DNA of 64,000 nt, taken from NCBI RefSeq assembly GCF_900249755.1, contig NZ_LT976853.1, forward strand, positions 614,207 to 678,206, read 5' to 3'. Source of the DNA: Cupriavidus taiwanensis. Its GTDB lineage: Bacteria > Pseudomonadota > Gammaproteobacteria > Burkholderiales > Burkholderiaceae. Made by a program: the position numbers and the translations under genes. The notes below the pieces were generated by a model, which worked only from the letters and a program-made list of their open reading frames with translations, did not search any database and was not told where the DNA came from. This document shows, in pieces, positions 15,997 to 26,473 of the stretch. How positions within the stretch are numbered: the first letter of the stretch is position 1; every line of letters begins with the position of its first letter.

Positions 15997-17544
15997 ATGA
16001 ACCATTGCGCTGTCATGACCGCGGCGGGCACGCCGGGCACCAAAGCCGGCGCCCGAGCGCGCATCCAACGCCACGCACCAGCTTTCCACGTGCTTCCCGC
16101 ATACGCCGCGCGACTGGCGCGGCGCGTCATTCCCGCACTGCTGCTGGCCGCGCTGCCATGGTCCCTGCCCGTGGCGGCGCAAGGCGTGGTGGCCGCGCCC
16201 ATGCCCGGCGCGCAGACCGCCCCGGCCGGCGCCACCGCGCAGGGCACGACCGAATACCGGTTGTCCAACGGATTGCGGCTGATCGTCAAGGAAGACCATC
16301 GCGCGCCCACGGTGGCGCACCAGGTCTGGTACCGCGTGGGGGGCATCGACGAGGTCAGCGGCACCACCGGCGTGGCCCACATGCTGGAGCACATGATGTT
16401 CAAGGGCACGCCCAAGGTGGGCGTGGGCGAATTCTCCAAGCAGGTGGCGGCGCTGGGCGGACGCGAGAACGCCATGACCAACCGCGACTTCACCATGTAC
16501 TACCAGCAGATCGGCAAGCAGTACCTGCCGAAGATGATGGAGCTGGAAGCCGACCGCATGGCCAACCTCGTCATCACCAAGGACGAGTTCGAGCGCGAGA
16601 TGAAGGTGGTGATGGAAGAACGCCGCCTGCGCACCGACGACTCCGCGCGCGGCACCGTCTATGAGCAGCTGCTGGCGACGGTCTACACCGCCGCCGCCTA
16701 CCGCCACCCGGTGATCGGCTGGATGGACGACCTGGTCAACATGCGCGTCGAAGACGTCAAGGACTGGTATCGGCACTGGTACGTGCCCAACAACGCCACG
16801 GTGATCGTCACCGGCGACGTCAAGGCCGACGAAGTGCGCGCGCTGGCCGAGCGCTACTACGGCAAGCTCAAGCCGCGCGCGCTGCCGGTGCGCAAGGACC
16901 AGGAAGAGCCGGCGCAGAAGGGCATCAAGCGCATCTGGGTCAAGGCGCCCGCCGAGAACCAGTACATGGTGATGGCCTACAAGGTGCCGCGCCTGCGCGA
17001 TGTCGAGAAAGACGTCGACCCCTATGCGCTCGAGGTGCTGGCGGCCGTGCTCAACGGCTACGACAACGCGCGCCTGACCCGCGAACTGGTGCGCGAGCAG
17101 CGCCTGGCCGACGACGTCAATGTCGGCTACGACAGCATCAACCGCGGCGAGTCGCTGTTCGTGCTCGACGGCACCCCGGCCGCTGGCCACAACACCGAAG
17201 AGATCGAGCGCGCGCTGCGCGCCGAGATCCAGCGCATCGCGCGCGAAGGCGTGTCGCCGGAGGAGCTCAAGCGCGTCAAGGCGCAGGTGGTGGCCGGCCA
17301 GATCTACAAGCGCGATTCGGTGTTCGGGCAAGGCATGGAGATCGGCGTCTCGGAAATCTCGGAGCTCTCCTGGCGCCAGATCGACCGCATGCTCGACAAG
17401 ATCAAGGCCGTCACGCCGGCGCAGGTGCAGGCCGTCGCGGCGAAGTATTTCAACGACGACAACCTGACCGTGGCCACGCTGGTGCCGCAGCCGATCGATC
17501 CGAACAAGCCCAAGTCCCAGGCCCCGTCGGGCCTGCGCCACTGA
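15997..17544 (+). CDS. M16 family zinc metallopeptidase, catalytic subunit
   Basis: A 515-residue pitrilysin-like peptidase. The inverted zinc motif HxxEH is HMLEH at residues 128-132, with the distal glutamate region MEERRLRTDD downstream. An N-terminal hydrophobic segment (VIPALLLAALPWSLPVAAQG) looks like a signal sequence, so the enzyme is probably periplasmic. It is followed after 10 bp by a second M16 gene that lacks the zinc motif, the usual two-subunit arrangement. The start at 15997 is uncertain: the leader before the signal is long, and the ATG at 16015 is also possible. Confidence 0.92.
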   Translation: MNHCAVMTAAGTPGTKAGARARIQRHAPAFHVLPAYAARLARRVIPALLLAALPWSLPVAAQGVVAAPMPGAQTAPAGATAQGTTEYRLSNGLRLIVKEDHRAPTVAHQVWYRVGGIDEVSGTTGVAHMLEHMMFKGTPKVGVGEFSKQVAALGGRENAMTNRDFTMYYQQIGKQYLPKMMELEADRMANLVITKDEFEREMKVVMEERRLRTDDSARGTVYEQLLATVYTAAAYRHPVIGWMDDLVNMRVEDVKDWYRHWYVPNNATVIVTGDVKADEVRALAERYYGKLKPRALPVRKDQEEPAQKGIKRIWVKAPAENQYMVMAYKVPRLRDVEKDVDPYALEVLAAVLNGYDNARLTRELVREQRLADDVNVGYDSINRGESLFVLDGTPAAGHNTEEIERALRAEIQRIAREGVSPEELKRVKAQVVAGQIYKRDSVFGQGMEIGVSEISELSWRQIDRMLDKIKAVTPAQVQAVAAKYFNDDNLTVATLVPQPIDPNKPKSQAPSGLRH

Positions 17545-17554
17545 GAACAAGGCG

Positions 17555-18937
17555 ATGACCGAGTCCGTCACTTCCGCGCCGCGCGCGCTGCGCAAACTGG
17601 CCGGCGCCGCATTGGGTGCCGCCGTGCTGCTGGCCGCGCAACTGGCGCAGGCCGCAATCCCGATCGAACACTGGACCGCCTCCACCGGCGCCCGGGTGTA
17701 CTTCGTGCACAGCCCGTCGATCCCGATGCTCGACATCAATATCGACTTCGACGCCGGCAGCCGCTATGACCCGCCCGGCAAGGCCGGGCTGGCCACGCTG
17801 ACCGCGGCCCTGCTGGACAAGGGCGCCGCCGCGCAGGACGGCCAGCCGGCGCGCGACGAAGCAAAGATTGCCGATGGCTTTGCCGATACCGGTGCCGCCT
17901 TTGGCGGCGCGGCCGGCGGCGACCGCGGCGGCATCGGGCTGCGCACCCTGACCGCGCAGCCGGAGCTGGACCAGTCGGTCGCGCTGGCGGCGCAGCTGAT
18001 CAAGGCGCCGACCTACCCGGATGCCGTGGTCGGCCGCGAGAAGCAGCGCCTGATCACCGCCATCCGCGAAGCCGACACCAAGCCCGGCGTGATCGCCGAC
18101 AAGGCGCTGGCCCGCGCGATGTATCCCGACCATCCCTACGGCATTGCCGCGACGCCTGACAGCGTGGCGTCGATCACGCGCGACGATATCGTCAGGTTCT
18201 GGCGCGACAACTACGGCGCGCAGCGCGCGGTGGTGACGCTGATCGGCGCGGTCGACCGCAAGCAGGCCGAGGCCATCGCCGAGCAGCTGACGCGCGGGCT
18301 GCCGCCCGGCAGCGCCGCGCCGGCGCTGCCGCAGGTGCGGCTGAAGATCGCGCCCAGCGAACAGCGCCTGCCGCACCCGGCGCAGCAGTCCAGCGTGGCG
18401 CTGGGCCAGCCCGCCATCGCGCGCGGCGACCCGGATTATTTCGCGCTGCTGGTGGGCAACTACGTGCTGGGCGGCGGCGGCTTCAGCTCGCGCCTGACCG
18501 ACGAAGTGCGCGAGAAGCGCGGCCTGACCTACGGCGTGGACAGCTACTTCGCACCGTCCAAGCAGCCGGGGCCGTTCGGCATCAGCCTGCAGACCAAGAA
18601 GGCGCAGACCGACGAGGCGCTGGCGCTGGTGCGCGAGGTGCTGGCGCGCTTCGTCGCCGAAGGCCCGAGCGAAAAGGAGCTGCGCGCGGCCAAGGACAAC
18701 CTGATCAACGGCTTCCCGCTGCGCATCGACAACAACCGCAAGCTGCTGACCAACGTCGCCAATATCGGCTGGTACGGGTTGCCGCTCGATTACCTCGATA
18801 CCTGGACCGCGCAGATCGGCAAGGTCACGCGCGAACAGGTCCGGGCGGCGTTCCAGCGCCATGTGCACCCGGACAACATGGCCACGGTGATCGTCGGCGG
18901 CCCGGTGGGCGCCACGCCCACGGCTTCGCGGCAGTGA
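17555..18937 (+). CDS. M16 family peptidase, non-catalytic subunit
   Basis: A 460-residue M16 homologue with a signal sequence (LAGAALGAAVLLAAQLAQAA). At the place of HxxEH it reads ATLTAALLDKGAA, so zinc cannot bind and the protein should be catalytically inactive. It keeps the substrate-binding Arg/Tyr pair in LTDEVREKRGLTYGVDSYF. It most likely forms a heterodimer with the product of the gene 10 bp upstream. Function in periplasmic peptide turnover is inferred from family and context. Confidence 0.9.
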   Translation: MTESVTSAPRALRKLAGAALGAAVLLAAQLAQAAIPIEHWTASTGARVYFVHSPSIPMLDINIDFDAGSRYDPPGKAGLATLTAALLDKGAAAQDGQPARDEAKIADGFADTGAAFGGAAGGDRGGIGLRTLTAQPELDQSVALAAQLIKAPTYPDAVVGREKQRLITAIREADTKPGVIADKALARAMYPDHPYGIAATPDSVASITRDDIVRFWRDNYGAQRAVVTLIGAVDRKQAEAIAEQLTRGLPPGSAAPALPQVRLKIAPSEQRLPHPAQQSSVALGQPAIARGDPDYFALLVGNYVLGGGGFSSRLTDEVREKRGLTYGVDSYFAPSKQPGPFGISLQTKKAQTDEALALVREVLARFVAEGPSEKELRAAKDNLINGFPLRIDNNRKLLTNVANIGWYGLPLDYLDTWTAQIGKVTREQVRAAFQRHVHPDNMATVIVGGPVGATPTASRQ

Positions 18938-18986
18938 CGGCGGCATCGCCTGCGGCGGTCCGCGCCGCAGGCTCTACAATCACGGC

Positions 18987-19634
18987 ATGAATTCGCGTTC
19001 CCGATTGCCTTCGCCCGCTCCGCGCGGGCGATCTCCCGTCTCTGCGGTGCCGCGCCAGGCACCCGCGCAGGTCCGCATCATTGGCGGACGCTGGAAGCGC
19101 ACGCTGCTGCCGGTGCCCGACGCCCAGGGGCTGCGCCCCACGCCCGACCGCGTGCGCGAGACCCTGTTCAACTGGCTGGGCCAGGACCTGTCCGGGCTGG
19201 AATGCCTGGACCTGTTCGCCGGCTCCGGCGCGCTCGGCTTCGAGGCCGCCTCGCGCGGCGCGGCCGCGGTGACGCTGGTCGAATCCAACGCGCGCGTGGC
19301 CAGGCAATTGCGCGACAACCTCGACCGGCTCGATGCGCAACAGGTGCGCGTGCTGCAGGGCGATGCCTTTGCCATTGCCGCGCAGCTGCCGGAGGCCAGC
19401 TTCGACGTGGTGTTCCTGGACCCGCCGTTCGCCGAGGACTGGATCGGCCCGTCGCTGGCGCATGCGGCGCGGCTGTCGCGGCCGGGCGGGGCGGTCTATG
19501 TCGAGACCGACCACCCGCTGACCGGTGCCGACGCGCCGGTGCCGGCCTCGCTCGAGATCGTGCGGCACGCGCGCGCCGGCGCGGTGCATTTCCACCTGCT
19601 GCAGCACCGCGTGCCGGGCAACGGCGCGGCCTGA
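18987..19634 (+). CDS. rsmD: 16S rRNA (guanine-966-N2)-methyltransferase
   Basis: A 215-residue SAM-dependent methyltransferase that modifies G966 of 16S rRNA. Motif I is DLFAGSGALGFEAASRGA and the catalytic motif IV is FLDPPF. The N-terminal part VRIIGGRWKRTLLPVPD is typical of RsmD. It precedes coaD, an order common in bacteria. The first 25 residues are rich in Arg, Ser and Pro, and a later start is possible. Confidence 0.95.
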   Translation: MNSRSRLPSPAPRGRSPVSAVPRQAPAQVRIIGGRWKRTLLPVPDAQGLRPTPDRVRETLFNWLGQDLSGLECLDLFAGSGALGFEAASRGAAAVTLVESNARVARQLRDNLDRLDAQQVRVLQGDAFAIAAQLPEASFDVVFLDPPFAEDWIGPSLAHAARLSRPGGAVYVETDHPLTGADAPVPASLEIVRHARAGAVHFHLLQHRVPGNGAA

Positions 19635-19708
19635 TCCGTGCCGATGCACCCGTGCGCGGCGCCACGACTGGTGTCGCGCTTCCAAAACGGGGAAGGGCCC
19701 CTTCCTGA

Positions 19709-20702
<994 letters not shown>

Positions 20703-20740
20703 CCCCAGGACCCGCGCGCTTTTTCCGCTTCCGCCGCGCG

Positions 20741-20777
20741 AAAAAAAGCCCCCGGCACCGCAAGGTGACGGGGGCTT
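20741..20777 (-). terminator. terminator of the PhoX-type gene
   Basis: AAGCCCCCG (20746-20754) and CGGGGGCTT (20769-20777) form a 9-bp stem. Read leftward it is followed by a run of seven U (20747-20741). It lies 45 bases past the stop of the leftward phosphatase gene. Confidence 0.8.
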
Positions 20778-20822
20778 AACCTTTCCCCTGTTACTACGGT
20801 TACTGCCTACTGCACTGCGCGG

Positions 20823-22682
20823 TCAGGCACCGATCGGCTTGCCGTCGGCACGGCGCACCACGATGGTCGACGAGCGCGGCGGCCTGGCCGCGTCCGGCCA
20901 CTTGCCGGTCGGGTGCTGGATGTTGATGAAGCAGGTGGTCAGGTCCGGCGTGTAGGCGATGCCGGTGATCTCGCAACCGGTCGGGCCGGCCAGGAAGCGC
21001 TTCGACTGGCCCGTCGGCGACAGGTAGTACATGCTGTTGTTGCCGAAGGTGCCGGTGTAGGTGGCGCTGGTGCTCGAGTCGGTCTGCACCCACAGGCGGC
21101 CCTTGGGGTCGACGCGCAGGCCGTCCGGGCTGGAGAAGGTGTCGCCGTTGATATTGCCCTTCAGGTTGTCGGTGGCCAGCGACGGATCGCCGGCCTGCAG
21201 CAGGATGCTCCAGGTGAAGGTCGTCGCCAGCGGCGAGTTGCCGGCCTCGTTCCACTTGACGATATGCCCGTGCAGGTTGTTCTTGCGCGGATTGGCGGCA
21301 TCGGTCTGCTGGCGTCCGCTGTTGTTGGTCAGCGTGCAGTAGAGGGTGTTGTCCGGCGCCGCGGTGATCCACTCGGGGCGGTCCATCAGCGTGCCGCCCG
21401 CCACGCGCGCGGCGGACTTGGTGTTGATCAGCACGTCGGCCTGGCTGGCGAAGTCGACCGTGGTCGGCGCCGGCGATACCGCCGACTGGGTCCAGTTGCC
21501 CGGGTCCGAGGCGCCGACGGTCAGGCCGTTCTTGCCCTGCGTCAGTTCGATCCACTGGCCGCTGCCGTCGGCGTTGAACTTCGCCACGTACAGCGTGCCG
21601 CTGTCGAGCAGGTTGGCGTTGGCGGCGCGGTTGTTCGGATCGAACGCCCTGCCGGGCACGAACTTGTAGATGCAGCCCGGGGTGCCGTCGTCGCCCATGT
21701 AGAAGGCGACGTTGTTGCTGGCATCGGTGATGAAGGCGACGTTCTCATGGTCGAAGCGGCCCATCGCGGTGCGCTTGGCGGGCGCGCCCAGCGTGCCGTA
21801 CGGATCGATTTCCACCACCCAGCCGTAGCCGTTCTCGGCCTGGGTCGGGTCGATGTAGTTGTCGGTGCTTTCTTCGCAGGTCAGGTAGGTGCCCCACGGG
21901 GTATGGCCGCTCGAGCAGTTGTTGAGCATGCCGACCACGGTCGCGCCGATGACCGGCGCGGCCGGGCCGCCGACGCGGTACAGCGTGTTGCCGGTGTAGC
22001 GCTTGTTGTAGATCGAGTCGCGCTTGACCTGCCACTTGCCGCTGGCCGCCAGTTCCACTTCGATCACCGAAATGCCGACCGCCGACAGCGCGATGCGCTT
22101 CTGCTCGGGGCTCGCGGTGGCGGCATTGTAGGCGGTCGGGAACAGGATGTTGTAGTCCGGCAGCTCGTGGTTGATCGCCAGCAGGCCGCCTTTCTGCGGG
22201 TCGACGCCGGGCAGCGTGAAGTAGTGCATGCCGTCGTGGTTGCCGCCGGCCTGGCGCTCGGTCTCGGCCGACGACTGGAACGCGCCGACATAGCCGGTGG
22301 CGCCGGCTTCGACCGCATCGCCGGCGGAGAACAGCACGTCGACGCTGTAGCCGCTGGGCACCACCACGGTATCGGCGGTGGACTTGGCGATCGGCTCGAA
22401 GGTGACTTCGTAGCTCGGCGTGGCCGGTGCCGGGGCGGGCGCGGGGGCCGGTGCCGGGGCCGGTGCGGGCGCCGGAGCCGGAGCGGGATCGTCATCGCCG
22501 CCGCAGGCGGCCAGCAGGCCGCTGCCGAACGCCGACACCAGCGACAGGCCCAGGCCGCCGCGCAGCACCCGGCGGCGGGCCGGGTTGGCAGCGACGATGT
22601 CCTCGAGCATCTGGCCGGGCACGTCAACGTCAGGCTTGGCGGCGCGGCTTGCGGCGCGCGCTTCGTCGGTCAGGTACGACAT
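20823..22682 (-). CDS. PhoX family (DUF839) secreted phosphatase-like protein
   Basis: A 619-residue protein of the PhoX family, calcium- and iron-dependent alkaline phosphatases exported by the Tat system. The N-terminus has a twin-arginine motif in ARRRVLRGGLGLSLVSAF and then LLAAC, which looks like a lipobox. A Pro-Ala linker (about residues 65-87) separates this from the catalytic domain. Family stretches include YLTCEESTDNY and GWVVEIDPYG. AGGAGG precedes the ATG. Phosphatase activity is inferred; members of this family can differ in substrate. Confidence 0.88.
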   Translation of the reverse strand: MSYLTDEARAASRAAKPDVDVPGQMLEDIVAANPARRRVLRGGLGLSLVSAFGSGLLAACGGDDDPAPAPAPAPAPAPAPAPAPAPATPSYEVTFEPIAKSTADTVVVPSGYSVDVLFSAGDAVEAGATGYVGAFQSSAETERQAGGNHDGMHYFTLPGVDPQKGGLLAINHELPDYNILFPTAYNAATASPEQKRIALSAVGISVIEVELAASGKWQVKRDSIYNKRYTGNTLYRVGGPAAPVIGATVVGMLNNCSSGHTPWGTYLTCEESTDNYIDPTQAENGYGWVVEIDPYGTLGAPAKRTAMGRFDHENVAFITDASNNVAFYMGDDGTPGCIYKFVPGRAFDPNNRAANANLLDSGTLYVAKFNADGSGQWIELTQGKNGLTVGASDPGNWTQSAVSPAPTTVDFASQADVLINTKSAARVAGGTLMDRPEWITAAPDNTLYCTLTNNSGRQQTDAANPRKNNLHGHIVKWNEAGNSPLATTFTWSILLQAGDPSLATDNLKGNINGDTFSSPDGLRVDPKGRLWVQTDSSTSATYTGTFGNNSMYYLSPTGQSKRFLAGPTGCEITGIAYTPDLTTCFINIQHPTGKWPDAARPPRSSTIVVRRADGKPIGA

Positions 22683-22822
22683 GGGCTTTCCTCCTGTGGG
22701 ATGTCATGCGCATCGGCAACCATGCGATACCGACGCGATTGGAAACCCCGCAATGTAGGTGTAGCCCATGGCACTTTGATGACACCATGTCTGACACTGC
22801 AGACCGGTGCGGCCAAACGACG

Positions 22823-22847
22823 ACGGGCCGCGAATGCGGCCCGTTTT
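22823..22847. terminator. hairpin between pth and the PhoX-type gene
   Basis: ACGGGCCGC (22823-22831) pairs perfectly with 22836-22844 across a GAAT loop. The T run (22844-22847) follows on the plus strand, whereas both flanking genes run leftward, so its role as a pth terminator is unsure. Confidence 0.4.
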
Positions 22848-22890
22848 CATGCTGTTGTCGCAGGACTATGCCTGGCTGGCGGCGCGGCGC

Positions 22891-23487
22891 TTAGCGCGCG
22901 GTATGCAGCTGCGCCATGGCGCGCTCGGCATCGCCGCGGGCCAGCAGGCCGAGCGGCTCGATGCAGCGGTCGAGCGCGGCATCGATGGCTTCCTGCTCCT
23001 CGCGCCGCGGCGGCTTGAGCACGAAGTTGACCACGTCCTCGCGGCCCGCGCCGGCGCCGCCGGGGGCATTGCGCGGATGGCCCACGCCCAGGCGCAGGCG
23101 CCAGTAGTCCTGCGTGCCCAGGTGGGCCGAGATGTCCTTCAGGCCGTTGTGGCCGCCCGCGCCGCCGCCGCGCTTGAGCTTGGCAGCGCCCGCCGGCAGG
23201 TCCATCTCGTCGTGCGCGACCACGATCTCGTCGGGCAGGACCTTGTAGAAGCGCGCCAGCGACACCACGGCCAGGCCGGAGCGGTTCATGAAGGTCGACG
23301 GCTTGAGCAGCCAGATGTCCTGGTCCCACAGCCGCGCGCGCGCGGCCAGGCCGTGGAAGCGGCCCTCCACGCGCAGCGTGGCGCCGCCCATCCGGGCCAG
23401 CTGGTCCACCAGCCAGAAGCCGGCGTTGTGTCGGGTGGCCTCGTACTCCGCACCGGGATTGCCGAGGCCGACGATAAGCTTGATCAT
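22891..23487 (-). CDS. pth: peptidyl-tRNA hydrolase
   Basis: A 198-residue esterase that releases peptides from prematurely dissociated peptidyl-tRNAs. Catalytic H20 lies in TRHNAGFW, and HDEMDLPAG carries the conserved aspartate. GRPxN-type family segments ([13 protein letters not shown]) start the protein. It lies downstream of rplY in the common order prs-rplY-pth, but a terminator (23568-23596) separates it from rplY. Confidence 0.96.
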   Translation of the reverse strand: MIKLIVGLGNPGAEYEATRHNAGFWLVDQLARMGGATLRVEGRFHGLAARARLWDQDIWLLKPSTFMNRSGLAVVSLARFYKVLPDEIVVAHDEMDLPAGAAKLKRGGGAGGHNGLKDISAHLGTQDYWRLRLGVGHPRNAPGGAGAGREDVVNFVLKPPRREEQEAIDAALDRCIEPLGLLARGDAERAMAQLHTAR

Positions 23488-23567
23488 GCGTGTGACTGTG
23501 TCGTTGGCGCGCGGACTGCGCCACAGGCGCCAAGGATACCGAAAAACCGGCGGTGCGCCGCCGGGCG

Positions 23568-23596
23568 AAAAAAAACCGCCGCAAGAGCGGCGGTTT
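23568..23596 (-). terminator. rplY terminator
   Basis: AAACCGCCGC (23573-23582) and GCGGCGGTTT (23587-23596) with an AAGA loop. Read leftward the stem is followed by a run of eight U (23575-23568). It lies 38 bases past the rplY stop. Confidence 0.9.
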
Positions 23597-23633
23597 CTTC
23601 GTGGCGCGGCCCGCGGGCCGCCACCGCGGCAGC

Positions 23634-24251
23634 TTAGGCAGCCGGGGTTTCGCCAGCGGCTTCGCCGCCTTCGGCAGCTTCCGACACGGCGCCAGCCGGT
23701 TGCGAGACGCTGGCGATGGCCGGGTTGTCGTCACCGTGGGTGATCACGGTCACGCCCTTCGGCAGCTTCAGGTCCGACAGGTGCAGGGTCTGGCCCAGTT
23801 CCATCGTGCCGACGTCCACTTCGATGAACTCGGGCAGGTCGGCCGGCAGGCACGACACTTCCAGGTCATTGACGATGTGGTTGACCAGGCCGTGGCCCAG
23901 CTTCACGCCAGGAGCGGTTTCCTGGTTCATGAAGTGCAGGGGCACCTTGACGTGGATCTTGTCGTTGGCCGACACGCGCTGGAAATCGACGTGCAGCACC
24001 AGCGGCTTGAACGGGTGCATCTGGAAGGCGCGCAGCAGGGCCTTTTCCGACGTACCGCCAACTTCCAGGTCCAGGATCGACGAGTGGAACGCTTCCTTCT
24101 TCAGGGCGTGCCACAGGGCGTTGTGATCCAGTTCGATCATCTTCGGCTCGGCGGCGCCGCCGTAGATGATGCCGGGGGTCTTGCCCGAATTGCGCAGGCG
24201 GCGGCTCGCACCCGTTCCCTGTACGCTACGCTCGAAAGCGACAACTTTCAT
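23634..24251 (-). CDS. rplY: 50S ribosomal protein L25, CTC form
   Basis: A 205-residue L25 of the long Ctc/TL5 type that binds 5S rRNA. The N-terminal L25 domain covers about residues 1-93 ([39 protein letters not shown]). A second beta-rich domain follows, and the C-terminal tail is rich in Ala and Glu. TTTTGGAG precedes the ATG. It lies between prs and pth. Confidence 0.97.
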   Translation of the reverse strand: MKVVAFERSVQGTGASRRLRNSGKTPGIIYGGAAEPKMIELDHNALWHALKKEAFHSSILDLEVGGTSEKALLRAFQMHPFKPLVLHVDFQRVSANDKIHVKVPLHFMNQETAPGVKLGHGLVNHIVNDLEVSCLPADLPEFIEVDVGTMELGQTLHLSDLKLPKGVTVITHGDDNPAIASVSQPAGAVSEAAEGGEAAGETPAA

Positions 24252-24270
24252 GATGACTCCAAAAGTAAGA

Positions 24271-24294
24271 AGGCTGTCCGCGACCAGACAGCCT
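24271..24294 (-). terminator. hairpin in the prs-rplY gap
   Basis: AGGCTGTC (24271-24278) and GACAGCCT (24287-24294) form a perfect 8-bp stem with an 8-base loop. Read leftward it is followed by TCTTACTTTT and then the rplY ribosome binding site. It could be a leaky prs terminator or an rplY leader hairpin. Confidence 0.5.
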
Positions 24295-24384
24295 CGTTGC
24301 GGCGCAAATCAGCAAGACATGCGCCGATCAGGTCACGTTGAGCGCCAAAACAGGGCGATCAACGCAGTAAAGCCCTAAATTCTA

Positions 24385-25338
24385 TCAGGAACCCGCGAAC
24401 AGCGACATGATCGAGTCGCCCTTGACGATGCGGGTAAAGGTCTCGGCCAGCAGCGGGGCGGTCGAGAGCTGGCGGATCTTGGTGCACCTGGCAGCTTCTT
24501 CCGACAGCGGGATGGTGTCGCACACCACCACTTCATCCAGCGCCGAGTCCGCGATGCGGGCGGCCGCGCCGCCCGACAGCACGGGGTGCGTGCAGTAGGC
24601 GAAGACCTTCAGCGCGCCGCGCTCCTTCAGCACCTGGGCGGCCTTGCACAGCGTGCCGCCGGTGTCGATCATGTCGTCCATGATGACGCAGTTGCGGCCA
24701 TCGACTTCACCGATGATGTTCATCACCTCGGCCACGTTGGCCTTGGGACGGCGCTTGTCGATGATCGCGAGGTCGCAGTTCAGTTCCTTGGCCAGCGCGC
24801 GGGCACGGACCACGCCGCCGACGTCGGGCGAGACCACCAGCAGGTCGCCGTAGTTCTTCTCGCGCAGGTCGCCCAGCAGCACCGGCGAAGCGTAGATGTT
24901 GTCGACGGGGATATCGAAGAAGCCCTGGATCTGGTCGGCGTGCAGGTCCATCGTCAGCACGCGCTCGACGCCGGCGACTTCCAGCATGTTGGCCACCACC
25001 TTGGCCGAGATCGCGACGCGCGCCGAACGCGGGCGGCGGTCCTGGCGGGCATAGCCGAAGTAGGGCATGGCCGCGGTGATGCTGCGTGCCGACGCGCGCT
25101 TGAGCGCATCGACCATCACCATCAGTTCCATCAGGTTGTCGTTGGTCGGCGCGCAGGTGGACTGCAGCACGATGACGTGCTTGCCGCGAACGTTTTCCTG
25201 GATTTCGACCTGGACTTCACCGTCGGAGAAACGGCCAACCTGGGCCTTGCCCAGCGGAATGCCGAGGTGCTGTACGACAGCCTCCGCGAGTTTGGGGTTG
25301 GCGTTGCCGGTAAATACCATCAAGCCTTCGCTGCTCAT
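24385..25338 (-). CDS. prs: ribose-phosphate pyrophosphokinase
   Basis: A 317-residue enzyme that makes PRPP from ribose 5-phosphate and ATP, feeding nucleotide, histidine and tryptophan synthesis. Motifs are [11 protein letters not shown] near the ATP site and the PRPP loop [12 protein letters not shown]. The ATG at 25338 ([15 protein letters not shown]) was preferred; a GTG three codons earlier is also possible. It lies downstream of tRNA-Gln and ispE on the same strand, as is usual in betaproteobacteria. Confidence 0.97.
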   Translation of the reverse strand: MSSEGLMVFTGNANPKLAEAVVQHLGIPLGKAQVGRFSDGEVQVEIQENVRGKHVIVLQSTCAPTNDNLMELMVMVDALKRASARSITAAMPYFGYARQDRRPRSARVAISAKVVANMLEVAGVERVLTMDLHADQIQGFFDIPVDNIYASPVLLGDLREKNYGDLLVVSPDVGGVVRARALAKELNCDLAIIDKRRPKANVAEVMNIIGEVDGRNCVIMDDMIDTGGTLCKAAQVLKERGALKVFAYCTHPVLSGGAAARIADSALDEVVVCDTIPLSEEAARCTKIRQLSTAPLLAETFTRIVKGDSIMSLFAGS

Positions 25339-25435
25339 TCGGGGCACCTGTCTTGCTGCTGGGGGAGCTTGGTGTCACCGGCGAAGCCGGTGACTTGGAA
25401 GATATCGTGTTCCGTGAGGACACTATAGGAAGTAA

Positions 25436-25512
25436 TGGCAGGGGAAGAAGGATTCGAACCTTCGAATGCCGGAATCAAAATCCGGTGCCTTGACCAACTT
25501 GGCGACTCCCCT
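25436..25512 (-). tRNA. tRNA-Gln (anticodon TTG)
   Basis: A 77-base cloverleaf with encoded CCA. The acceptor arms are AGGGGAG and TTCCCCT. The anticodon arm is CCGGA-TTTTGAT-TCCGG with TTG at positions 34-36. The T arm is GAAGG-TTCGAAT-CCTTC. It sits between ispE and prs. Confidence 0.97.
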
Positions 25513-25584
25513 ACACAACCGGGCCGTTCTTCGTGGTACCAGACTGTCATGTGACAGTGACATACCGCGCCGAACGAAAACTTG

Positions 25585-26463
25585 CTATGCGAATGTCGCG
25601 AGCGGGTGCTGTGCCAGACTTCTCACACACCTGCCATCCCATTCGGGTGGCAACCTTTCCAAAACCTGCTGCGCTGTCGTTGCGTCGGGAAAACGCGCAA
25701 ACACGCAGGCTCCGGAACCGGTCATCCGGGCATGCTGGTTGTGTTGCTTCAGCCATGCCAGGGCTCGGGCGACCTCGCCGAACTTCGCTGTTGCTATCGG
25801 TTCCAAGTCGTTGCGACCGAAATCGAATTTGTTTGTGCGAGCAGCGAAGACCGCAATTATGGAGAGGGGCGTATCCCTTGTCAAGCACTCGTCCGAAAAA
25901 ATTTCAGCGGTGGGGACATGCTGTTTCGGGTGGATGATCACGAACCAGCTGTCGGGCAGCTCGACCGGGGTCAGGTCCTCGCCGATGCCCTGGGCAAAGG
26001 CGTTTTGCCCGAGCACGAACACCGGCACGTCGGCGCCCAGCGCCAGCCCGATCCGCATCAGCTCGGCGCGCGTCAGCCCCAGCCCCCACAGGTGGTTCAG
26101 CGCCAGCAGCGTGGTGGCGGCGTCGGAAGAGCCGCCGCCGATGCCGCCGCCCATCGGCAGCACCTTGTCGATGGCGATCTCGGCCCCGAAGGAGGTGCCG
26201 GTGGCGGCCTGCAGCGCGCGCGCGGCCCGCACCACCAGGTCGGTTCCCGCCGGCACGCCGGGCACCTCGGTGACGCGCGCGACCACGCCGTCGTCGCGGC
26301 GGCGGAAATGCAGCGTATCGCACCAGTCGACCAGTTGGAACACGGTCTGCAGCATGTGGTAGCCGTCGGCGCGGCGGCCGGTCACGTGCAGGAACAGGTT
26401 GAGCTTGGCCGGCGCGGGGCAGTCGCGCAGTTCGGGCGGGGGCAGGGGGTGGCTGCGGGGCAT
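25585..26463 (-). CDS. ispE: 4-diphosphocytidyl-2-C-methyl-D-erythritol kinase
   Basis: A 292-residue GHMP kinase of the MEP isoprenoid pathway. The N-terminal part [22 protein letters not shown] and the ATP loop [16 protein letters not shown] are diagnostic, as is the late motif [12 protein letters not shown]. The last third of the gene (about 25585-25930) is much poorer in GC than its surroundings, down to about half GC in places, and uses codons atypical for this chromosome. The encoded protein nevertheless looks intact. It is followed by tRNA-Gln. Confidence 0.96.
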   Translation of the reverse strand: MPRSHPLPPPELRDCPAPAKLNLFLHVTGRRADGYHMLQTVFQLVDWCDTLHFRRRDDGVVARVTEVPGVPAGTDLVVRAARALQAATGTSFGAEIAIDKVLPMGGGIGGGSSDAATTLLALNHLWGLGLTRAELMRIGLALGADVPVFVLGQNAFAQGIGEDLTPVELPDSWFVIIHPKQHVPTAEIFSDECLTRDTPLSIIAVFAARTNKFDFGRNDLEPIATAKFGEVARALAWLKQHNQHARMTGSGACVFARFPDATTAQQVLERLPPEWDGRCVRSLAQHPLATFA

Positions 26464-26473
26464 GTCGAGGGCT

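Noticed and set aside
22780..22797. PHO-box-like direct repeat TGACA...TGACA upstream of the PhoX-type gene
   Set aside because: The two half-sites are 12 bp apart. A PHO box needs 11, and the flanking bases do not match.
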